From: a virus | DNA length: 36,498 bases | Virus record (IMG/VR): IMGVR_UViG_3300036985_006750 | Coordinates: 1 to 36,498 of that record | Reading direction: 5' to 3' (one strand) | Part shown: piece after piece, positions 1 through 5,989 of the stretch | How positions within the stretch are numbered: the stretch's first letter is position 1 | How the letters are laid out: each line of letters begins with the position of its first letter | Made by a program: the position numbers and the translations under genes | Notes under the pieces: model-generated | The model's input: only the letters and a program-made list of their open reading frames with translations | Databases searched by the model: none | What the model was told of the DNA's origin: nothing

Positions 1-97
1 CGCCGCTGCCGCCTCCGCTGCCGCCTCCGCTGCCGCCTCCGCTGCCATTGCCGCCTCCGCTGCCCATGCCGCAGCCGTAGCCGTCTTCGCTACTCAT
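1..97 (-). CDS. Gly-Ser-rich micro-protein, variant copy, cut by the window start
   Basis: The ATG lies at 97-95 and the frame runs off the left edge after 32 visible residues. The protein opens MSSEDGYG and continues as Gly-Gly-Gly-Ser/Asn repeats, encoded by GCC/TCC/GCT-type triplets on the plus strand. Its start overlaps the TGA of the 16-residue ORF upstream (ATGA). The purine-rich stretch GGGGAGGAAGA in that ORF is the ribosome-binding site. The same gene at the other end of the window (36241-36396) has the same first eight residues but a different repeat (Ser9, Gly11 and Ser17 there; Cys9, Met11 and Asn17 here). The two ends therefore show two alleles of one locus. Function unknown; there is no signal peptide or membrane segment. 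Confidence 0.6.
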   Translation of the reverse strand, partial: MSSEDGYGCGMGSGGGNGSGGGSGGGSGGGSG

Positions 98-144
98 TCT
101 TCCTCCCCGTAACCGCTGCCGTTGCCGCTGCCGTCGCTACTCAT
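94..144 (-). CDS. 16-residue Gly-Ser micro-ORF ending YGEEE
   Basis: This ORF reads MSSDGSGNGSGYGEEE then TGA. Its ATG overlaps the TAG stop of the upstream 125-residue gene by 8 bases, and its TGA overlaps the ATG of the next Gly-rich ORF. The last codons (ggg gag gaa gaa) form a very strong Shine-Dalgarno sequence for that next gene. It shares the MSS-acidic start and the GYGEEE end with the 51-residue protein at 36241-36396, so the two look like tandem duplicates of one module. It could be a leader whose translation couples the downstream gene, or a real peptide. It is repeated exactly at 36393-36443. Confidence 0.45.
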   Translation of the reverse strand: MSSDGSGNGSGYGEEE

Positions 145-514
145 GCTGAGTCCAAATCTTTACTGCATCCAAAGATTTGATCGCCTTCTCGGACATCGGA
201 ATAACCTCAATAATATCTGTGAGTTCTTTGCTTGGAACCGAGGCAGGAAACTTACAATTTTGTGGCCGAGACACACCCTTCTCTGCAATTTCGTCTACAC
301 TGCTGGCTCCGTCCCAGTACCAAAGGCGTCGGCAATTCTCAATTCTGCCTTCTCGCCCAATCTTTGCAGCCAATTTCCCATAGAAAACGCCGCTTCTATC
401 GCAGCGCATAACACATACCTTGCCGATATTTTCGCTAGGCAGCGTTTCTTTCTGGGCCTTATTTTCCTGGGTCTTTTCCATCAGCAATTCAATCAAGACT
501 TCCTTGTGATCCAT
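137..514 (-). CDS. DUF6948-like small phage protein
   Basis: A 125-residue protein with a clear ribosome-binding site (AGGAGAAT, 4 bases before the ATG). A core from about residue 33 to the end (VCVMRCDRSGVFYGKL, then RRLWYWDGASSVDEIAEKGV, a Cys-Lys-Phe-Pro segment, and EVIPMSEKAIKS) matches my memory of a small phage/prophage domain called DUF6948. That domain has no known function. The N-terminal 30 residues are charged and helical. The gene lies downstream of the exonuclease, after a 27-base gap, in the leftward operon. Its stop overlaps the start of the Gly-rich micro-ORFs. Family name from recall, not a search. Confidence 0.65.
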   Translation of the reverse strand: MDHKEVLIELLMEKTQENKAQKETLPSENIGKVCVMRCDRSGVFYGKLAAKIGREGRIENCRRLWYWDGASSVDEIAEKGVSRPQNCKFPASVPSKELTDIIEVIPMSEKAIKSLDAVKIWTQHE

Positions 515-541
515 AACAATTCTCCTAAAAAAAGTAGTAAA

Positions 542-1333
542 TCAAACTTCCCATGCCCACCGGGGCAAACTAACCTCTTCGTTGTACCGAAACCGCGACT
601 CCGCAATGCTGTCTCGCGCAACAGCGTCTTCCCAAAGCAAAACGGCGCGATTAAGCGCAGAGAAACCGGTAGCTATCATGTGCGGGTCAGGCGAAAAAAC
701 CGACACGGCATACGGCGGCTCTTTCTCGACTACCAGCCACCGATACTGAATGTCTGTTGACGGAATCTGCCAGATCATAGCGCAGATAAACATCTCGCAC
801 GACATTTGTAGATGATAGCGATAAGACGCAATCTGGCGTTCAAACGCTTCCGGCGAAGCGTCCTCTGCTGTTTTAAGATTGACGATTAACTTCCGCTCAT
901 CGCAGCGCCAGTCAGGACGGCAGCGAATGTCAACCATGCCATGACTAGAGTAAGCGCTAATCTCAGCAACACCAGTCTTGAGAAGCCGTTGAGCCTCTGG
1001 GCTTTCTTTCACAGCCGCAATCATTCCGTTGATGGCAACAAACTCGTCTTGGTCGAGAACATCAACGTCCACCGCTGACGCTAGAAACTGCTCCCAGGCA
1101 AGCTTTCCATCTTTCGTGCGCCGATCGACTTTCGGAGAAACGAGTGGATGGTAGAAACGCGGCTCAAGTATCGCTTTGTGCGCGAGCGCACCAAACCGCT
1201 GGGACTTTGTCTCTACTGGCCGATCCGCTTTGTACGCTACATAGTGCGCTGGCGACCTCAAGACCTGCTTTAAATCTGAGCTAGACATCGCTGTATTTGA
1301 GAGATAGTCTTGGAGCAATTCAACCTTGAACAT
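542..1333 (-). CDS. RecE-like PDDEXK exonuclease (exodeoxyribonuclease VIII type)
   Basis: A 263-residue protein of the phage PDDEXK exonuclease family, which chews one strand from double-stranded ends to give tails for annealing. The family opening is visible (AMSSSDLKQVLRSPAHYVAYK near residues 15-35), followed by GALAHKAILEP. The nuclease core has the pattern VDIRCRPDW, then LIVNLKTAEDA (the D...xLK pair) and FERQIASYRYHLQMS with the conserved Q-x3-Y-x2-Q helix. Metal-binding Asp and Lys are therefore present. The gene overlaps the preceding micro-ORF by 14 bases and is co-transcribed with SSB and the ERF annealing protein, a complete exonuclease/annealase/SSB set. Confidence 0.85.
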   Translation of the reverse strand: MFKVELLQDYLSNTAMSSSDLKQVLRSPAHYVAYKADRPVETKSQRFGALAHKAILEPRFYHPLVSPKVDRRTKDGKLAWEQFLASAVDVDVLDQDEFVAINGMIAAVKESPEAQRLLKTGVAEISAYSSHGMVDIRCRPDWRCDERKLIVNLKTAEDASPEAFERQIASYRYHLQMSCEMFICAMIWQIPSTDIQYRWLVVEKEPPYAVSVFSPDPHMIATGFSALNRAVLLWEDAVARDSIAESRFRYNEEVSLPRWAWEV

Positions 1334-1490
1334 CTTTTAGAGCCTCCATCGCCTTTCGTTTCTCGACAACCGCATCAGCTAAACAATAGACGAGGGAGTC
1401 TGCACAGCAGATCCAATCTCCCGCGCTTGGCTTTTCTTTGTCGATAAACTGAGCCGCCATTTTGATGCGCTCAACTAGTGTCTCGTCCAT
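1320..1490 (-). CDS. 56-residue hypothetical protein
   Basis: A small ORF starting MDETLVERIKMAAQFID. Its ATG directly follows the TAA of ssb and its TGA lies 14 bases inside the exonuclease gene. It fills the only gap between these two genes without leaving untranslated sequence, which is why I call it real. The middle contains GDWICCADSLVYC with three cysteines, and the C-terminus is a charged helix (VVEKRKAMEALKD). I recognise no family. Its position suggests a small accessory factor of recombination or simply an operon filler. Confidence 0.6.
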   Translation of the reverse strand: MDETLVERIKMAAQFIDKEKPSAGDWICCADSLVYCLADAVVEKRKAMEALKDVQG

Positions 1491-1811
1491 TTAGAATGCC
1501 TCCATTTGTTCCGCTGTTTTCAACAGCTCTACGCTTTCGCACATCACACCAAACTGCTGGCGTTCCTTGCCTTCTTTATCTGTCCACAACTCGAAGAAAA
1601 GCCGTCCTTTGACGCCGACCTTGTCACCTTTACGAACAACTTCTGCTTCACCGACATCGAACGCTTTAATCTGCAACCAGATCGATGGAAGCTCGCGACC
1701 CTGCCAAACCGCGAGGGTGAAATTTGTCAGCCTCTTTCCGTTCGACAGTTCCTTGGTGCTGGCGTCTTTTCCAGCATTCCCTTGGAAATAAACCTCATTC
1801 CATTTGCTCAT
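1491..1811 (-). CDS. ssb: Single-stranded DNA-binding protein
   Basis: A 106-residue OB-fold SSB. The usual order is present: NEVYFQGNAGKDASTKEL, then GKRLTNFTLAVWQG, WLQIKAF, a KGDKVGVKGRLFF strand, and a final beta strand ending ESVELL. It would coat single-stranded DNA during replication and recombination. It is short (E. coli SSB is 178 residues). It lacks the long disordered tail but keeps an acidic end finishing in Phe (EQMEAF), reminiscent of the partner-binding tip. Its ATG overlaps the TGA of the ERF gene (ATGA), so translation is coupled to the annealing protein. Confidence 0.88.
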   Translation of the reverse strand: MSKWNEVYFQGNAGKDASTKELSNGKRLTNFTLAVWQGRELPSIWLQIKAFDVGEAEVVRKGDKVGVKGRLFFELWTDKEGKERQQFGVMCESVELLKTAEQMEAF

Positions 1812-2452
1812 TTGTCACCTTCTTTTTTGAAGAACGCGTCGATCCATTGCGGCAAATCGTGTGTCGAGGCGTTGGCTTCAAGGAACGCTGTCAAATTCTC
1901 ACGAACTTCAATTATTTTGTTTGCTGGTATTCCAACAGCGGCAGCGGCATTTGGCACCAAGTCGCGATGATCGGAATACTTGAATGGCCGGTTTATCAAC
2001 ACGGCTGGCATTGGAGGGAGCGCGGCCGGAGCCGTCTTGTAACTGGTAGGCGGCGGAATTGACCGGTCAACCGCTGCCTCGCCATCATCGTCAGCGCTAG
2101 GAAGCGCAGCCATGGCCATCAGTGCATAGCGCTTCAAATAGCTAATCGCACTACCAACGGCCTGTGGATCGAGCTTGGCAGGCTTAGCTGACGCTGTGGA
2201 GGCTATCCACTGACCAGAGCTATGCACGAGCATAGTCTCTACGCTCACCACATCGCCTTCGAGTGTCGGAGCCTGAACGAATGCCAGGCCATTCGCAGCA
2301 AACGGGCCGCGTACAGCTTCTATACAGGATGCGAGAGTGGCATAGGCGCTTTTGAAATGAGGATTCTTGCCGTCTTTCGTGGCCGCTCCCATGGCTCCTT
2401 GGGCTTTCGAGAGCGCTGCAAACAGTTCTGCGCATGATTCTGACTGTTTCAT
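1808..2452 (-). CDS. ERF-family single-strand annealing recombinase
   Basis: A 214-residue protein beginning MKQSESCAELFAALSKAQG, the typical ERF opening, followed by KNPHFKSAYATLASCIEAVR and a GSAISYLKRYALMAMAAL helix. ERF proteins pair complementary single strands, partnering an exonuclease. I chose ATG 2452 over two in-frame GTGs just upstream because it matches the family start and follows AGGTGG by 6 bases. Residues after about 130 are Pro/Ala-rich, then a helical C-terminal domain. The gene is second in the leftward operon. Confidence 0.85.
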   Translation of the reverse strand: MKQSESCAELFAALSKAQGAMGAATKDGKNPHFKSAYATLASCIEAVRGPFAANGLAFVQAPTLEGDVVSVETMLVHSSGQWIASTASAKPAKLDPQAVGSAISYLKRYALMAMAALPSADDDGEAAVDRSIPPPTSYKTAPAALPPMPAVLINRPFKYSDHRDLVPNAAAAVGIPANKIIEVRENLTAFLEANASTHDLPQWIDAFFKKEGDK

Positions 2453-2454
2453 AC

Positions 2455-2685
2455 TCACCACCTGATCACGAAAATAGGAACGCCAGAGGGTTTCTCGACT
2501 TCAAATCCGCTTTTGATTAGCAGCTCCTCAAGAGACAAGTCGGTCGACTCAAAAGCCACCGACCTCTTTCCCTCGCGGGCCGCCTGGGTGACAGCTCCCA
2601 AAGCGCGAGAAAGCGCCTCTTCGGTGGACTTTCCTGTTTCGATTGCTTCGACTGTTAACGACAATGCTTCGGTAGCTGTCAGCAT
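2455..2685 (-). CDS. 76-residue hypothetical, first gene of leftward operon
   Basis: First gene after the leftward promoter, with a strong ribosome-binding site (CAGGAG, 7 bases before the ATG). The protein (MLTATEALSLTVEAIETG at the start, FEVEKPSGVPIFVIRW at the end) is a helix-rich alpha/beta miniprotein without cysteines, membrane segment or recognisable motif. Its stop lies 2 bases before the ERF start. Being first in the operon, it may be an early accessory or regulatory factor; that is position-based inference only. Confidence 0.65.
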   Translation of the reverse strand: MLTATEALSLTVEAIETGKSTEEALSRALGAVTQAAREGKRSVAFESTDLSLEELLIKSGFEVEKPSGVPIFVIRW

Positions 2686-2703
2686 AAAGACTCCTGTGGT
2701 TAG

Positions 2704-2718
2704 CTGCAGTAATTGCAG
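2704..2718. promoter_or_regulatory. Operator-like inverted repeat
   Basis: CTGCA-gtaat-TGCAG is a perfect 5-base inverted repeat with a 5-base spacer. It sits about 5-20 bases past the predicted transcription start of the leftward promoter and before the first ribosome-binding site. The placement suits a repressor site. No dedicated repressor gene is obvious, but two small HTH proteins are encoded in the same operon (35565-35777, 35758-36045). Confidence 0.35.
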
Positions 2719-2729
2719 AGTGGATAGGA

Positions 2730-2758
2730 GTCATAAATCGGGTATCTAAGAATGTCAA
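2730..2758 (-). promoter_or_regulatory. Sigma70-type promoter of the leftward operon
   Basis: On the minus strand, a perfect -35 box TTGACA (2758-2753) is followed by a 17-base spacer and a -10 box TATGAC (2735-2730). It points at the gene starting at 2685 and should drive the whole leftward operon through the circle junction to 34589. It is the best promoter match seen in the window. Confidence 0.7.
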
Positions 2759-2846
2759 GCAAATTTTGCAGGGTGTTGGCTAGGTGAGGAAGCTTGCGGA
2801 AGCGCCCGAGGTATAGTAAGAGTGAGTTGCAATCAAATCCAACTAA

Positions 2847-2866
2847 ACAACGGGCATTTCCGTTGT
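2847..2866. promoter_or_regulatory. Inverted repeat in the leader of the replication gene
   Basis: ACAACGG-gcattt-CCGTTGT, a perfect 7-base inverted repeat with a 6-base centre, ends 37 bases before the start of the initiator gene. It could be a protein-binding site or an RNA hairpin in the 5' leader. A TATAGT at 2812-2817 could be the -10 of the rightward promoter, but no convincing -35 lies at the right distance. Confidence 0.35.
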
Positions 2867-2903
2867 ATCACAATCGGCGAAGGTTGCAAGCAACGGAGAA
2901 TCT

Positions 2904-3884
2904 ATGCCCAATCTCTACTGTCCGGTCGAAGTCTCTTTCATCGCACACCCAAGAATAAAAATGCTGTCACTGCAACTCTCGATAACAGAGAGTAACGCGA
3001 GAGGATGCCTGGTAACGCTATGGCTCTGGGCAATGCTCAACAGGCCAAATGGGAACCTCGGAAAAATACACCCAGAAGAACTTGCTGTCCTGTTGGATTG
3101 GAAAAACGACCCAATTGACCTGGTATCGGCGTTAGTCGAAAACAGGTGGCTCGAAGCATCTGAGGAAGGTTTCAACATACCAAATTGGCATGAGTTCGGA
3201 GGAAAGGTTGAAACCAAGAGAGCTAAGGGTAGAGAAAGACAAGCAAAACACAAAGAATCAAAACGGCAAGAAAAGGAACACACGGTAACGCACGGTAACG
3301 CTCAAGTAACGCACGGTAACGCTTGCTCACTATATATAAGAGAAGATAAGAGAAGAGAAGATAAGAGAAGAGAAGATCTTAATACAGTATGCGAAGTGAC
3401 TCCCGTTTTGCCGGTCGCTGCCGCTCCGGCGACCCGTAAGACGAAAACCCCAAAGCCACCGACTGAGGGGACAGAAGTCTGGAGCGCCTACCGTCAGTCG
3501 ATGCTCGCGACTTGGAACATGGATCCACCACGATCAGCGAAGACATCAAGCCAGGCAGCCCAACTGGTTGGCCTCGTCGGGCTTGAGAAGGCGAAAGAGC
3601 TGGCAAACTACTATCCGACTAGAAGGTCACAGTGGTACGTCTCCAAAGGACACCCCTTTGGACTATTGCTAAGTGACCACATGGCGCTACTCCGAGAACT
3701 TTCAGCTGGAATGAAGCTGACAAAAGAAGTAGTCGATGAGATTGTTGGTCAAGAGAATTTACAAACTCATGAGCAGCTACGGGAAATGAAGCCTTCGATA
3801 TACAGCGACGAGTGGGATGATTGGAACGAAAAACAGCAACTTAATGGAAAAAAATGCAATGAATTACTTTCCGAAAGCCACTAG
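2904..3884 (+). CDS. Phage replication initiator (O-like replisome organizer)
   Basis: A 326-residue protein. Residues 1-100 look like the winged-helix N-terminal domain of phage replisome organizers: ARGCLVTLWLWAMLNRPNG, then HPEELAVLLDW, DLVSALVENRWLE and FNIPNWHEFGGK. A Lys/Arg/Glu-rich stretch (about 105-160) is a linker encoded by iterons and purine repeats, which look like the origin itself. The C-terminal half is helical and probably contacts the helicase loader encoded next. This mirrors lambda O, where the origin lies inside the initiator gene. GGAG lies 6 bases before the ATG. The end overlaps the next gene. Confidence 0.75.
   Translation: MPNLYCPVEVSFIAHPRIKMLSLQLSITESNARGCLVTLWLWAMLNRPNGNLGKIHPEELAVLLDWKNDPIDLVSALVENRWLEASEEGFNIPNWHEFGGKVETKRAKGRERQAKHKESKRQEKEHTVTHGNAQVTHGNACSLYIREDKRREDKRREDLNTVCEVTPVLPVAAAPATRKTKTPKPPTEGTEVWSAYRQSMLATWNMDPPRSAKTSSQAAQLVGLVGLEKAKELANYYPTRRSQWYVSKGHPFGLLLSDHMALLRELSAGMKLTKEVVDEIVGQENLQTHEQLREMKPSIYSDEWDDWNEKQQLNGKKCNELLSESH
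3281..3380 (+). other. Candidate replication origin inside the initiator gene
   Basis: CACGGTAACG occurs at 3281-3290, 3291-3300 and 3312-3321, with a degenerate copy CAAGTAACG at 3303-3311, giving four iterons in about 40 bases. An AT stretch (TATATATAAG) and a purine-only strand follow, made of ATAAGAGAAG plus two copies of ATAAGAGAAGAGAAG up to 3375. Iterons next to an easily melted purine/pyrimidine-asymmetric tract inside the initiator gene is the lambda ori layout. The core GTAACGC also occurs near 2993 and 3012 in the same gene. Confidence 0.65.
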
Positions 3885-4485
3885 AGAGAACATCAAAGAA
3901 CTGCTCTTAACCTCATGCGAAGTAAGCGGAAAAGCTTATAGCGACCGCATCTTGGAGTTGTATTGGGAGACTCTGCGAGAAATACCCCTGAGAGATATTC
4001 GCAAAGCTTTCCTAGCGTTCAATGCCTCTGCGACATTTCCTAGCGTAGCAAAAGTAATGCTTTATTGCGGATATACCCCACCAGCGACCGAACCGCGAGA
4101 ACAAGACGCTCCGCAAGCAGCAACCGATGAGAAACCGGACAACACGTACAAGGAACAGTACGGCTCTTGGACTTTTGAATCGCGGTACATCGGGGAATCC
4201 AAGGTTGGCACCGAAGACGAGTTTCAGCGCTGCCGACAGAAACTTACGGGGGCCGGTTGGAAGATTGAGCAAGAAATGCCTTTTGAGTGCATTGCCGAAA
4301 CGCAAATAGGAAAGCACACAAAGAAACAGAAGCTTTGGAAGCTCCACTTCATGGCCTCAAGACTCGACCCATCGGAACCCGTGAAGCCAGAAGACAACAG
4401 GTGTGTTGCGGCAGCTCAAAGAATCGCGAAGATGAAAACAGCAGCCGAAGTCGCAACCAAAGTTATGAAACAGGTGCAGGCATGA
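3859..4485 (+). CDS. Helicase-loader-like replication protein
   Basis: A 208-residue protein from MNYFPKATREN. Upstream in-frame ATGs at 3844 and 3817 also exist, but all lie inside the preceding gene. The N-terminal third (DRILELYWETLREIPLRDIRKAF, then SATFPSVAKVMLYCGY) matches the pattern of phage DnaB-helicase loader and replication P-type proteins, where a helical domain ends in FPxPAE-like residues. The C-terminal part (about 90-208) is a distinct charged region with a possible alpha/beta fold. Position directly after the O-like initiator supports a loader role that recruits the host replicative helicase. No Walker motif is present, so it is not a DnaC-type ATPase. Confidence 0.5.
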   Translation: MNYFPKATRENIKELLLTSCEVSGKAYSDRILELYWETLREIPLRDIRKAFLAFNASATFPSVAKVMLYCGYTPPATEPREQDAPQAATDEKPDNTYKEQYGSWTFESRYIGESKVGTEDEFQRCRQKLTGAGWKIEQEMPFECIAETQIGKHTKKQKLWKLHFMASRLDPSEPVKPEDNRCVAAAQRIAKMKTAAEVATKVMKQVQA

Positions 4486-4832
4486 AAACGAAAGCCAAAG
4501 CCTACAATTGGGACACCAAGATAATGAGCGCCATTCGCAAGATTTGGCGGTTCTCACCTGAGAGGCGACAATGCCTGGCAGAAGCCACTCGAGACGGCCT
4601 TTGCCTCTGCCACTCTTGCGGCCAGTGGGTGCATCATAAGCTGGTGACCGTTGACCACGTTGACCCTGTGGTGCCTACTACCGGATTCGACTCTTGGGAC
4701 GGTGTTATCCAGCGGATGCGGCATAACAATCTCACGACTTTGTGCGACCCCTGCCACAAGCTAAAGACGAAAGCCGAGAACGCTGAACGCGCTGCGAATC
4801 GGAAAGCGGCTAAGAAAGCGAGGAAGAGTTGA
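4482..4832 (+). CDS. HNH endonuclease
   Basis: A 116-residue HNH nuclease. It has a zinc pair C43-x2-C46, the D58-H59 catalytic pair in TVDHVDPV, the Asn of NNLTTLCDPCHKLKT (82-92), and a second zinc pair C88-x2-C91 followed by His92. The end is a Lys/Arg/Ala helix. The start is ATG 4482, which overlaps the preceding TGA (ATGA). HNH proteins of this size often act with terminase in DNA packaging, but here the gene closes the replication block. It could act in packaging, recombination or host DNA breakdown. Confidence 0.85.
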   Translation: MKTKAKAYNWDTKIMSAIRKIWRFSPERRQCLAEATRDGLCLCHSCGQWVHHKLVTVDHVDPVVPTTGFDSWDGVIQRMRHNNLTTLCDPCHKLKTKAENAERAANRKAAKKARKS

Positions 4833-4850
4833 CACTTGTCGACCGGCAAT

Positions 4851-4879
4851 TTGTCACTTGGCAGTTTCCATGATACGCT
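4851..4879 (+). promoter_or_regulatory. Candidate late-operon promoter (extended -10)
   Basis: TTGTCA (4851-4856), a 17-base spacer, then TACGCT (4874-4879) preceded by TG (TGA-TACGCT), an extended -10. A second TTGACA at 4829-4834 sits in a similar repeat (TTGACACTTG / TTGTCACTTG). It lies in the only sizeable gap on the plus strand before the terminase/capsid genes, so it is the likely start of late transcription. Confidence 0.45.
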
Positions 4880-4899
4880 GCAAAGAATAGAACTTAATT

Positions 4900-5439
4900 T
4901 TGTGCGGTGATATTATTGGACTTTTTGAATCTACAGAAAAATGGACTCAACTTATCATTCGTGTGCGCGAAGAACGTCACACGGAATTAGAAGTCCTCGC
5001 AAGGCGCTTCGGCGTCAACCCCGCTGCCATCGTTGAGTTCTGGGTTAACTGGCACCATCTGCGGGAGGAACTTAATGAGGCATTTATTGATTACCGGCGG
5101 AACAGGCTCCTTTGGCGCGCGTATGCTGTCCGCATTGGCCAAGAGAAACGATTTCACAAAGATCAGCATTCTGAGCCGGGACGAGAAGAAACAGGAAGAA
5201 TTGAGATCGCGATTCCCGAATGTGCGGACGATTCTCGGAGACACCCGCTGTCTGGAAACGATGCGCCTAGCTACAAAAGGAATCACCCACGTCTTTCACG
5301 CCGCGGCGCTCAAGCAGGTTCCGAACTGCGAGAGTCACCCATGGCAGGCGATTTTGACCAATGTCGCAGGGACCAGGAACGTCCTACTCGCCGCCGGAGA
5401 GGCAGGGGTCGAACGCGTTATCGTGCTATCGACCGATAA
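4900..5439 (+). CDS. Doubtful ORF upstream of and overlapping the dehydratase
   Basis: An open frame from a TTG at 4900 crosses the 240-base gap and continues out of frame into the dehydratase gene to 5439. Only the first 60 residues look protein-like. They include ERHTELEVLARRFGVNPAAI, which could be a helix-turn-helix. The rest is Arg-rich and typical of an antisense-frame shadow. The region may be a decayed small regulatory gene whose stop was lost, or plain 5' leader. I list it because it is the only content of this gap besides the promoter. Confidence 0.2.
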   Translation: MCGDIIGLFESTEKWTQLIIRVREERHTELEVLARRFGVNPAAIVEFWVNWHHLREELNEAFIDYRRNRLLWRAYAVRIGQEKRFHKDQHSEPGREETGRIEIAIPECADDSRRHPLSGNDAPSYKRNHPRLSRRGAQAGSELRESPMAGDFDQCRRDQERPTRRRRGRGRTRYRAIDR

Positions 5440-5989
5440 GGCCTGTTACCCGATAAACGTGATGGGGATGACTAAAGCGCTTGCTGAAAAGCTCACGCTG
5501 GCAGCTAACGACGAGTTCCCTGACACCGCCTTCGTCTGCACACGCTACGGCAACGTCCTGCGCTCGCGAGGCAGCGTTGTGCCGCTCTGGGAGTCACAAG
5601 CGGCCAGGGGAGAGCCGCTCATGCTCACGAATCCTCGCATGACTAGATTCCTCATGACCCTTGACGACGCTTGCGATTTAGTTCTGCGCGCTTTCGAATC
5701 CACCGAACGGCGGTGCATTTATGTGCTCAAGTCGCCAGCCGCCTACATGGAAGATGTGGCGCATGCAATCTCGCCAAACTTTGTTGTGGGCAAGATTCGA
5801 CCCGGAGAGAAACTCGATGAGACGCTCATCACCAGCGAAGAGATGCGACGAACCGTTGATTGCAGCGACCACTTCCGAATCACCGACAGCCACCAGGCTG
5901 GTGCGATACACCCATTTACCTCAGCCACAACGCGACTCCTCTCCCGTGTTGAGATCCGTGCTATTCTGGATTTAGCAGTGAGGGAATAA
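5075..5989 (+). CDS. NAD-dependent sugar-nucleotide 4,6-dehydratase (CapD/PseB family)
   Basis: A 304-residue extended SDR enzyme. The Rossmann motif is GGTGSFG (8-14). HAAALKQVPNCE (75-86) and STDKA (119-123) are family signatures. The catalytic Tyr of the YxxxK motif is Met130 (M130-x3-K134), the SMK variant known from WbpM/PglF/CapD-like enzymes. Such enzymes turn UDP-GlcNAc into a 4-keto-6-deoxy sugar, the first step to pseudaminic acid, bacillosamine, legionaminic acid and related sugars. I chose ATG 5075 for the strong GGGAGG before it. The gene is the first reliable one of the late operon, and its TAA overlaps the small terminase start. It probably acts with the NeuB, aminotransferase, GNAT and cytidylyltransferase genes elsewhere in the window. 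Confidence 0.85.
   Translation: MRHLLITGGTGSFGARMLSALAKRNDFTKISILSRDEKKQEELRSRFPNVRTILGDTRCLETMRLATKGITHVFHAAALKQVPNCESHPWQAILTNVAGTRNVLLAAGEAGVERVIVLSTDKACYPINVMGMTKALAEKLTLAANDEFPDTAFVCTRYGNVLRSRGSVVPLWESQAARGEPLMLTNPRMTRFLMTLDDACDLVLRAFESTERRCIYVLKSPAAYMEDVAHAISPNFVVGKIRPGEKLDETLITSEEMRRTVDCSDHFRITDSHQAGAIHPFTSATTRLLSRVEIRAILDLAVRE

Larger units (their letters stand above)
1..199. repeat. Terminal redundancy, left copy
   Basis: Corresponds to 36300-36498 with a constant offset of 36299. Bases 74-199 are identical; bases 1-73 lie in the GCC-rich Gly-Ser repeat and match only partly. This shows that the map is circular (circular permutation, circular genome or assembly overlap). Confidence 0.9.

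Noticed and set aside
1-199. True direct terminal repeats of about 200 bases
   Set aside because: The copies are not identical, and they fall inside a coding repeat within an operon. Circular permutation or assembly overlap explains the data better; read-end mapping would decide.
122-760. Long plus-strand open frame opposite the DUF6948-like and exonuclease genes
   Set aside because: It is antisense to two well-supported genes, lacks a ribosome-binding site and gives no recognisable protein pattern.
3281-3380. CRISPR-like repeat array
   Set aside because: The units are 10-15 bases, adjacent without spacers, and lie within a coding gene; they fit origin iterons and a melting tract.
5033-5074. 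Upstream start (MSSGLTGTICGRNL) for the dehydratase
   Set aside because: The ATG at 5075 has GGGAGG at the right distance and gives the normal family start directly before the Rossmann motif.
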